Below are positions 1 through 3,965 of a DNA stretch of 7,449 bases, in pieces; within the stretch, counting starts at the first letter, position 1; every line of letters starts with the position of its first letter. Both the position numbers and the translations under genes were made by a program. The notes beneath the pieces were generated by a model. It had not been told where the DNA came from, did no database searches, and saw nothing but the letters and a program-made list of their open reading frames with translations. The stretch covers positions 1-7,449 of the forward strand of contig QFOV01000175.1 in NCBI GenBank assembly GCA_003248565.1. Direction: 5' to 3'. The DNA is from Stenotrophomonas sp. (GTDB lineage: Bacteria > Pseudomonadota > Gammaproteobacteria > Xanthomonadales > Xanthomonadaceae).

Positions 1-1
1 T

Positions 2-502
2 GCCTTGGGTCTTTCGAGTTTCCTGGAACCGGCGACCTTTGCCGATGTGCTCGATGTGCAGAAGCGCCAGCGTCCGCTATCGACGCTGGAGGATTACGCA
101 GCGGCACTGGATTACTACGCTGAGTACGATGCGTTCCTGCAGGTGCCTGGTATCGATGAGGCCTTGGGCGAGGCCGCGGAGGCCGAGCAGGAAGCCGCAC
201 GGGCGTTGGATGTCGGGCCCGGCATCTACGCCAGCTTCGATGTGGTGCTGGCGCAATGTCCCGCGCAGCATGTGAAGGATGCAGCGCGGCAGGTGGCGGG
301 AGTGTTGGCTGTATCGATTGGCGAGGCTTTGGCTGCTTGCTGCGATCTGCCGCTGTGTCTGGGCGAACAGCTGGACCGGAAGCGCTGCGCCGGAATTGTC
401 GCGGCCTTCGATGCCTTGGGCGTGCCGTTGCAGGTGCGAGGCTACAAACCCTTCCCGTGGTCAGCAGTGCCGACGCCGACGGTTGTTGTAGGAGCGGCGT
501 AA
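2..502 (+). CDS. Unrecognised protein, 5' truncated; L7/L12 C-terminal-like fold
   Basis: The reading frame is open from the left edge. A TTG at 5 could be a start, but nothing supports it, so I treat the gene as running in from outside. About 166 residues are visible. Numbering from the codon at 5, residues 1-75 are acidic and helical, rich in Ala, Glu and Tyr. Residues 77-146 follow the beta-alpha-alpha-beta-alpha-beta order of the ribosomal protein bL12 C-terminal domain: strand SFDVVLA, helix 87-98, helix 104-112, short strand near 115-119, helix DRKRCAGIVAAFDALG, strand PLQVRGY. The bL12 Gly/Lys signature of the factor-binding face is poorly kept, so this is probably a fold relative (ClpS shares a similar topology) and not a ribosomal protein. 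The last residues (VVVGAA) and the TAA stop are encoded by a palindromic repeat. No signal peptide or membrane segment is visible. Coding status is fairly sure; function is unknown. Confidence 0.72.
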   Translation, partial: ALGLSSFLEPATFADVLDVQKRQRPLSTLEDYAAALDYYAEYDAFLQVPGIDEALGEAAEAEQEAARALDVGPGIYASFDVVLAQCPAQHVKDAARQVAGVLAVSIGEALAACCDLPLCLGEQLDRKRCAGIVAAFDALGVPLQVRGYKPFPWSAVPTPTVVVGAA

Positions 503-584
503 GCCGCTAAGCTGGCAATGCATGATGCGAGGCATTGCAGTTGCCGGAAGCTGCACCGGCTTCGCGGCTTACGCCGCTCCCACA
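487..584. repeat. Inverted REP pair enclosing two nested hairpins
   Basis: The repeat at 487-510 and the inverted copy at 561-584 are complementary at 22 of 24 positions, so they can form a long outer stem. The 50 bases between them hold two further hairpins: GCAATGC (515-521) with GCATTGC (532-538), and GCCGG (543-547) with CCGGC (556-560). Each REP also folds alone, GCGGC-gtaa-GCCGC in the left copy (494-498 and 503-507). The layout is that of a compound REP doublet (BIME-like). As RNA it would form a branched structure of about 98 nt directly after the stop codon of the left gene, which would suit 3'-end protection or termination. Confidence 0.7.
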
Positions 585-602
585 AAAGCGTCAGCACCAC
601 CT

Positions 603-635
603 GTAGTGCCGAGCCATGCTCGGCAGGGGCTCTAC
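603..635 (+). repeat. GTAG-headed palindromic repeat (SMAG-like), copy 1
   Basis: The element starts with GTAG and ends with CTAC. Its core is an 8-bp stem, TGCCGAGC (607-614) and GCTCGGCA (618-625), closed by a CAT loop. The GTAG head plus this stem matches the SMAG repeats described in Stenotrophomonas maltophilia. In REP/RAYT systems the head tetranucleotide and hairpin are the transposase recognition unit. Confidence 0.85.
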
Positions 636-701
636 AAACGCAACATCCGATACGCCATCAGCTTCGCGGCTTACGCCGCTCCCACAAAAGCGTCAGTACC
701 T

Positions 702-734
702 GTAGTGCCGAGCCATGCTCGGCAGGGGCTCTAC
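702..734 (+). repeat. GTAG-headed palindromic repeat (SMAG-like), copy 2
   Basis: This is an exact 33-bp copy of the element at 603-635, in the same orientation and with the same 8-bp stem and CAT loop. It lies within the second unit of the tandem duplication. Confidence 0.85.
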
Positions 735-761
735 AAACGCAACATCCGATACGCCATCAAC

Positions 762-785
762 TTCGCAGCTTACGCCGCTCCTACA
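762..785 (-). repeat. REP copy overlapping the 3' end of the FGase-family gene
   Basis: Read on the minus strand this is the same 24-bp REP as at 487-510 with two changes, one of which (GCTGC for GCCGC) weakens its stem. Its TGTAGG head supplies the TAG stop codon (783-781) of the minus-strand gene. It therefore sits exactly where a terminator for the four-gene operon would be expected, though no T-run follows it. Confidence 0.8.
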
Positions 786-1611
786 GCACGGCGGTGCGCG
801 GTTCCTGCAGGGCGAGCAACATCGGTTGCAGATTGTGGAATATCCGCTCCAGTCGCTCTGCCCACGCCTGCTGCCCCGCCACATCTGCAATCAGGTCCTG
901 ACGGATCTCCAGTTCCACATGCACCAGTCCGCGGCCTTCGCCATGCACCGGCACCGCATAGTCGCTGCTGCTGTTCACCGAGTACGGCTGGTTGTCGCCG
1001 ACCACCAGGTCGCCTTCCTCGCGCAAGGCCTGCAGCAGCGCGTGCGCGAAGCGCGTGTCCTGGTGATACAGCACGCCTGCATGCCATGGACGTTCCACGC
1101 CGGCCATCGCCGGGGTGAAGCTGTGCATCATCACCAGCAGCGTCGGCACAGCCGCATCGCGGCGACGGTCCAGCTCGGCGTCGATGCGTGCATGGTAGGG
1201 CGCGTGGATCGCATCAATGCGCTGCTGGCGCTGCTGCGGATCAAGACCGCGATTGCCGGGAACAGCGGTGCCATCGCTGACTTCAGGAATCAGCGTCGGC
1301 GACACCAGCGGCCGGTTGCAGTCGATCAGCAGCCGCGAATAGGTCTGTTCGATGGCCCAGGCGTCCAGGCGCTCGGCCAGGGCGCGGGTGGTGCCGGCGA
1401 TGCCGATGTCCCAGCCGATGTGGCGGTCCAGTTCGGCCTGCGGCAAGCCCAGGTCCTGCAGCGCCTGCGGCACGCGCTGGCCGGCATGATCGGCCAGCAG
1501 CAGGAACGGGGACACGCCGTTCGGGTTGTGCACGGTGTAAACCGCTGGATCATCGGCGCCGAGCAGTGGGGCGATGCCTTGCAAGCCTGAGTCAGCCACG
1601 CGGACGCCCAT
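781..1611 (-). CDS. N-formylglutamate amidohydrolase (FGase) family protein
   Basis: This 276-residue protein has the conserved sites of the family: a Zn-site-like ADHAG (40-44), W67-D68-x-G70, DCNRPLVSP (97-105), H136 and Y139-H140, the HSFTP block (163-167), GDNQPYS (205-211) and a C-terminal HVELEIRQDL (231-240). Family members are cytoplasmic metal-dependent hydrolases that cleave N-formyl or related acyl groups from amino acids; HutG-type members complete histidine breakdown. No hut genes are nearby, so the substrate is open. It is the last gene of the operon. The ATG at 1611 overlaps the end of the Nudix gene by 20 bp; a GTG at 1599 in the same frame is an alternative start. Neither has a strong ribosome site. 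The stop lies in a REP element. Family assignment is firm; substrate is unknown. Confidence 0.9.
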   Translation of the reverse strand: MGVRVADSGLQGIAPLLGADDPAVYTVHNPNGVSPFLLLADHAGQRVPQALQDLGLPQAELDRHIGWDIGIAGTTRALAERLDAWAIEQTYSRLLIDCNRPLVSPTLIPEVSDGTAVPGNRGLDPQQRQQRIDAIHAPYHARIDAELDRRRDAAVPTLLVMMHSFTPAMAGVERPWHAGVLYHQDTRFAHALLQALREEGDLVVGDNQPYSVNSSSDYAVPVHGEGRGLVHVELEIRQDLIADVAGQQAWAERLERIFHNLQPMLLALQEPRTAVL

Positions 1612-2143
1612 CCAGATGGTGTTCGATCATCCACAGGCCGGCCCACAACTTCGCGTCCAGCTCGTAGCCTTCGCCCATTTTCTCCACCAGCCAGGCTGCA
1701 GCGCGTTGGCGCGGGATGCTGTGCACGGTGATGTCTTCACTGGCATCGCCGCCGCCGTCGCCGACCTTGCGCAGGCCGGTGGCACGCACGAAGGCGATCT
1801 TCTCGCTGCTGGCGCCCGAGGACGTGGGGCCGATCATCAGCACTTCGGCGTGGTCGGCGGTCCAGCCGGTTTCCTCTTCCAGCTCGCGCACGGCCGAAAC
1901 CTCGATGGATTCACCGGCATCGATATCGCCAACCAGCCCGGCCGGCATCTCGATGGTGCGCGCCTGCAGCGGCACGCGGAATTGCTCGACGAACAGCACT
2001 TCATCATCGGGGGTGACTGCGATGATGATCGCAGCCAGCCCGCCGGCATGGGTGCGCTCGCTGTACTCCCAGGTGCCGCGCACCAGCATGCGCTGGTATT
2101 TGCCTTCGTAGACGACGCGGGGTTCAGCAGTGTTCTGGCTCAT
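1592..2143 (-). CDS. Nudix hydrolase, ADP-ribose pyrophosphatase-like
   Basis: The 183-residue protein contains a perfect Nudix box at residues 72-94 (G72-x5-E78-x7-R86-E87-L-x-E90-E91-x-G93-W94), whose glutamates bind the catalytic Mg2+. Nudix enzymes cleave nucleoside diphosphates linked to another group. The preceding core (AGGLAAIIIAVTPDDEVLFV, then EQFRVPLQ and EMPAGL) is typical of the ADP-ribose/NDP-sugar branch. In that branch a proline usually stands 15-16 residues after the box in an SPGxxxE loop; here the loop reads SSGASSE (108-114), with Ser109 at that place, so the substrate is uncertain. I place the start at the ATG at 2143, which overlaps the exonuclease stop as ATGA. An in-frame upstream start at 2236 would add residues that are merely the exonuclease gene read in another frame. 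Confidence 0.92.
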   Translation of the reverse strand: MSQNTAEPRVVYEGKYQRMLVRGTWEYSERTHAGGLAAIIIAVTPDDEVLFVEQFRVPLQARTIEMPAGLVGDIDAGESIEVSAVRELEEETGWTADHAEVLMIGPTSSGASSEKIAFVRATGLRKVGDGGGDASEDITVHSIPRQRAAAWLVEKMGEGYELDAKLWAGLWMIEHHLDGRPRG

Positions 2144-3078
2144 GCGAACTCGTTGGCTGGAGTGGAAGGGGATTGCAGGCCGGCCGCAGTCATCAGCCGG
2201 CGCCGGGTCATCGGGCCAAACCGAAGCGCCTCGCACAGCCCGCCGAGCATGTCGCCGTCGCCATTGGCGCGCACGAAGCCGCCAGCGGCATTGTGCAGCG
2301 GTGCGTTCAAGGCAACCGTGGTCAGCTGGCGGAACAGGAGTGCCTGCTCGCGTTGCTCACGCAACCGCACCGCCATGGTGGCGGCACCGCGCAGGCGCAG
2401 GAACGGCACTTCGTCGATGCGTTCGAGCAGGGCATCCATCGTGCCGAAATGGGCCAGCAGCACCGCCGCCGATTTGGCGCCGATGCCGGAGACGCCGGGG
2501 ATGTTGTCCACTGCATCGCCGCTCAACGCAAGGTAGTCGGCGACCTGGTGGGCGTGCACGCCTTGCCGTGCCTTCACCCCGTCCGCGCCCCAGCGCTGGT
2601 TGCGGGCGTAGTCCCATTGCTCGTCGTGTTCCAGCAGCAGCTGCGACAAGTCCTTGTCGGCCGAGACGATGACCCCGCGCAGGCGGCCGCGGCTGGCATG
2701 CAGGGCGCTGCCGATCAGGTCGTCAGCCTCGTATTCGCGGTCGGCCAGTACTTCCAGGCCCAAGGCGGCGCACAGCGCCTTGCAATGGGCGAACTGGCGG
2801 CGCAGTTCCTCCGGGGCCGGATCACGGTTGGCCTTGTAGGCCGGATACAGCGCGTGGCGGAAACAGCTGTCCAACGCTTCGTCGAAAGCCACCGCGATGT
2901 GTTGCGGGCGCTCGCGTTCCAGCAGGTCGAGCAGGAAGCGGGCAAAACCGTGAACTGCGTTCACCGGCCATCCCTGTGCATCCTGGAACTCGTCGGGGAT
3001 CGAGTGCCAGGCGCGGAACACATACAAACTGGCGTCGATCAGGTAAAGCGGCTGCAGCGGGGTATTGGCAGCCGTCAC
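2140..3078 (-). CDS. Stand-alone 5'-3' exonuclease (Pol I 5'-nuclease / Xni / FEN family)
   Basis: The protein has 312 residues and no polymerase domain. It carries the ordered acidic sites of the 5' nuclease family: LYLIDAS with D15, AFDE with D66, the arch/helical segment with FRHALYPAYKANRDP (73-87), EADD (117-120), SADKDLSQL (139-147) with D141 and D143, and D188-D191 entering the helix-hairpin-helix DNIPGVSGIGAKSA (191-204) that grips duplex DNA. These residues bind the two metal ions used to cut DNA or RNA 5' ends and flaps, as in primer removal and repair. Xni-type proteins are nearer 250 residues, so this one is rather long. The start is the GTG at 3078, overlapping the nitroreductase stop as GTGA; the frame upstream of it is proline/arginine-rich read-through of the neighbour. 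All main catalytic acids seem present, so it should be active. Confidence 0.93.
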   Translation of the reverse strand: MTAANTPLQPLYLIDASLYVFRAWHSIPDEFQDAQGWPVNAVHGFARFLLDLLERERPQHIAVAFDEALDSCFRHALYPAYKANRDPAPEELRRQFAHCKALCAALGLEVLADREYEADDLIGSALHASRGRLRGVIVSADKDLSQLLLEHDEQWDYARNQRWGADGVKARQGVHAHQVADYLALSGDAVDNIPGVSGIGAKSAAVLLAHFGTMDALLERIDEVPFLRLRGAATMAVRLREQREQALLFRQLTTVALNAPLHNAAGGFVRANGDGDMLGGLCEALRFGPMTRRRLMTAAGLQSPSTPANEFA

Positions 3079-3650
3079 GGCTGCCAGTCCTGCAGCAGCG
3101 CGGCCGGATCGGGGCGCTCGCGGTCGGGGACGGCGATCTTCGGGGTGCCGATATGGATGAAGCCGACGATCTGTTCGTTGCTGGCCAGGCCCAGATGGCG
3201 GGCGACTTCGGGGTCGCTGCTCATCCACGCGGTCAGCCACTGCGCGCCGAAGCCAACGCCCTGCGCGGCCTGCAGCAGCGCGAAGCAGGCGCAGCCGGCG
3301 GTGAGCAGTTGTTCCTGCATGGGTACCTTGGGGTTGTCCTGCAGGCGGGCGATCACGGTGACGATCAACGGCGCATGCGAGAAGCGTTTGCGGTCCTTCT
3401 CGACCGCCGCATCAGATGCATTGGGGTCGCGTTGGCGGCTGCGCTGGGCCAGGAACTCACCCAGGGCGTGGCGGGCGTCGCCCTGCAGGCGCAGGAAGCG
3501 GAACGGCACCATCTTGCCGTGATCCGGTACCCGGACGGCCGATTGCAGCATGCGCAGCTGCGTGGCGTGGTCCGGCGCTGGCTCGCCCAGTTGCAGGGAG
3601 GGCACCGAATGGCGCTGATCCAGCGCTTGCAGGAAGCAGTTGTCGGACAT
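3075..3650 (-). CDS. ydjA: YdjA-like nitroreductase (FMN-dependent)
   Basis: The 191-residue protein fits the compact YdjA branch of the nitroreductase superfamily from end to end: RHSVPSLQLGEPAP (13-26), AVRVPDHGKMVPFRFLRLQG (38-57) around the FMN site, HAPLIVTVIA (92-101), KVPMQEQLLTAGCA (108-121), GFGAQWLT (133-140) and IVGFIHIGTPK (161-171). The family forms cytoplasmic dimers that bind FMN and reduce nitro or quinone compounds with NAD(P)H; the physiological substrate of YdjA proteins is unclear. The usual RRS motif reads RHS here, as tolerated in this branch. It is the first gene of the minus-strand operon, starting at an ATG only about 21 nt from the predicted transcription start. No good Shine-Dalgarno site precedes it. 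Its TGA overlaps the exonuclease GTG. Confidence 0.93.
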   Translation of the reverse strand: MSDNCFLQALDQRHSVPSLQLGEPAPDHATQLRMLQSAVRVPDHGKMVPFRFLRLQGDARHALGEFLAQRSRQRDPNASDAAVEKDRKRFSHAPLIVTVIARLQDNPKVPMQEQLLTAGCACFALLQAAQGVGFGAQWLTAWMSSDPEVARHLGLASNEQIVGFIHIGTPKIAVPDRERPDPAALLQDWQP

Positions 3651-3677
3651 GGTTCACAGGGGCTGAGGTGGCCACTG

Positions 3678-3683
3678 ATTATA
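3678..3683 (-). promoter_or_regulatory. Candidate -10 box (TATAAT) for the four-gene operon
   Basis: On the minus strand the sequence reads GCGTCTATAATCAGTGG, giving a perfect TATAAT. A start site about 7 bases downstream (near 3671) would give a leader of about 21 nt before the nitroreductase ATG at 3650. No convincing TTGACA-like -35 lies 16-18 bp upstream; that stretch is GC-rich (near 3701-3706, ACGGCC). Placement and the perfect hexamer make it the best promoter candidate in the window, but it may need an activator or upstream contacts. Confidence 0.5.
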
Positions 3684-3961
3684 GACGCCGCCCATGTACC
3701 GGCCGTTTAGCGTAGATCAGGGTCGGTTTTGTGCGCTGTGTCGTGTGCCCTGAACGAGCTACGGGTCGCTAATAATCGCCGACACGCTTAGCATTGCTGG
3801 TAATGCGGCGAAGGGCTCATGAGGTAGGAAGTGCGTACTGCATCACTGACCCTGTTCATCTTCTCCGCCTACCATGCGCGTGCGGATTCAGGGGCCGCGT
3901 CTGCATTTCCTCAATCGTTTACAAGAAGATCAGTGCCTGTATGGGTGTGGAGCCTTTGCGC
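3684..3961. other. Divergent intergenic region and leader of the DUF1631 gene
   Basis: About 280 bases separate the operon promoter from the start of the next plus-strand gene. Third-position G/C preference is lost here, unlike in the flanking genes. An AT-rich TAATAAT (3770-3776) resembles a -10 box for rightward transcription but has no matching -35. A small inverted repeat, GCATT (3791-3795) and AATGC (3802-3806), could be an operator, though 5-bp arms are weak evidence. A 44-codon frame (3831-3965) ends by overlapping the downstream start. The DUF1631 frame stays open back to 3794, but the extension has no homologous look and no good ribosome site, so I read it as leader. Confidence 0.45.
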
Positions 3962-3965
3962 ATGA
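3831..3965 (+). CDS. Possible 44-residue leader ORF coupled to the DUF1631 gene
   Basis: A GTG at 3831 follows GAGG (3821-3824) by six bases, an acceptable ribosome site. The frame stays open for 44 codons and its TGA (3963-3965) overlaps the ATG at 3962 as ATGA, the same coupling used at two junctions of the opposite operon. The product begins with a short hydrophobic stretch (TASLTLFIFSA) and ends in VPVWVWSLCA. Against it, only about half its codons end in G or C, well below the flanking genes, and its second half uses rare codons (AGA AGA, ACA, GTA). It may be a leader that is translated for regulation, or it may be chance. I do not recognise it. Confidence 0.2.
   Translation: MRTASLTLFIFSAYHARADSGAASAFPQSFTRRSVPVWVWSLCA
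3949..3952 (+). promoter_or_regulatory. Ribosome binding site deciding the DUF1631 start
   Basis: GGAG lies nine bases before the ATG at 3962. The ATG at 3941 in the same frame has only a weak AAGAAG at a longer distance, and the frame start at 3794 has none. This favours 3962, with the adjacent ATG at 3965 as a minor alternative. Confidence 0.5.

Larger units (their letters stand above)
561..761. repeat. Tandem duplication of a ~100-bp REP-bearing unit
   Basis: Unit 1 (561-662, 102 bp) and unit 2 (663-761, 99 bp) are nearly identical. Each holds one inverted REP, a spacer starting AAAGCGTCAG, one GTAG-headed repeat, and a spacer with AACGCAACATCCGATACGCC. They differ by CACCAC versus TAC just before the GTAG repeat and by one base at the end (CAGC/CAAC). 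A third copy begins at 762 but stops after its REP, where the flanking gene starts. Near-identity of the non-palindromic spacers shows that a segment was duplicated as a block, probably recently, by slippage or recombination between REPs. Confidence 0.88.
487..785. repeat. Palindromic repeat (REP) array between convergent genes
   Basis: Six short palindromic elements fill the gap between the convergent genes. Four share a 24-bp form with core GGAGCGGCGTAAGCCGC: one in plus orientation at 487-510 and three inverted at 561-584, 663-686 and 762-785. Two are 33-bp elements with a GTAG head and CTAC tail at 603-635 and 702-734. No gene fits here: the short open frames crossing it simply translate the repeats. 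REP elements are typically found between convergent genes, may act as transcription barriers or 3'-end stabilisers, and are mobilised by RAYT (REP-associated tyrosine) transposases. No RAYT gene lies in this window. For these two genes the array is the only terminator-like structure visible. Confidence 0.9.

Noticed and set aside
561..785. Regularly spaced repeats resembling a CRISPR array
   Set aside because: The spacers are nearly identical to each other, the repeats belong to two REP types in opposite orientations, and no cas gene is present.
518..1118. Overlapping plus-strand frames encoding apparent peptide repeats
   Set aside because: The peptide repeats (for example FAAYAAPTKAS) are translated copies of the REP elements, not protein repeats.
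715..1590. A 291-codon plus-strand frame antisense to the amidohydrolase gene
   Set aside because: It begins inside the repeat array and the rest mirrors the amidohydrolase gene; it has no recognisable motif.
1574..2536. A 320-codon plus-strand frame across the Nudix and exonuclease genes
   Set aside because: It is antisense to genes with full catalytic motifs and shows no domain of its own.
3079..3240. N-terminal extension of the exonuclease to an ATG at 3240
   Set aside because: The extra 54 residues are Pro/Arg-rich and lie entirely within the nitroreductase gene; the GTG at 3078 with its stop overlap fits the family start.
2173..3522. A 449-codon plus-strand frame across the exonuclease and nitroreductase genes
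   Set aside because: It spans the junction of two well-supported minus-strand genes and has low-complexity Ala/Gln/Arg composition with no motif, so it is a composition shadow.
3918..3945. TTTACA followed 16 bases later by TATGGG as a promoter for the DUF1631 gene
   Set aside because: The start site would fall about ten bases before the ATG at 3962 and inside the ribosome site, and the -10 match is only three of six.
3794..3961. N-terminal extension of the DUF1631 protein to 3794
   Set aside because: The added segment has poor third-position bias, several Cys and an irregular hydrophobic pattern, and no ribosome site.
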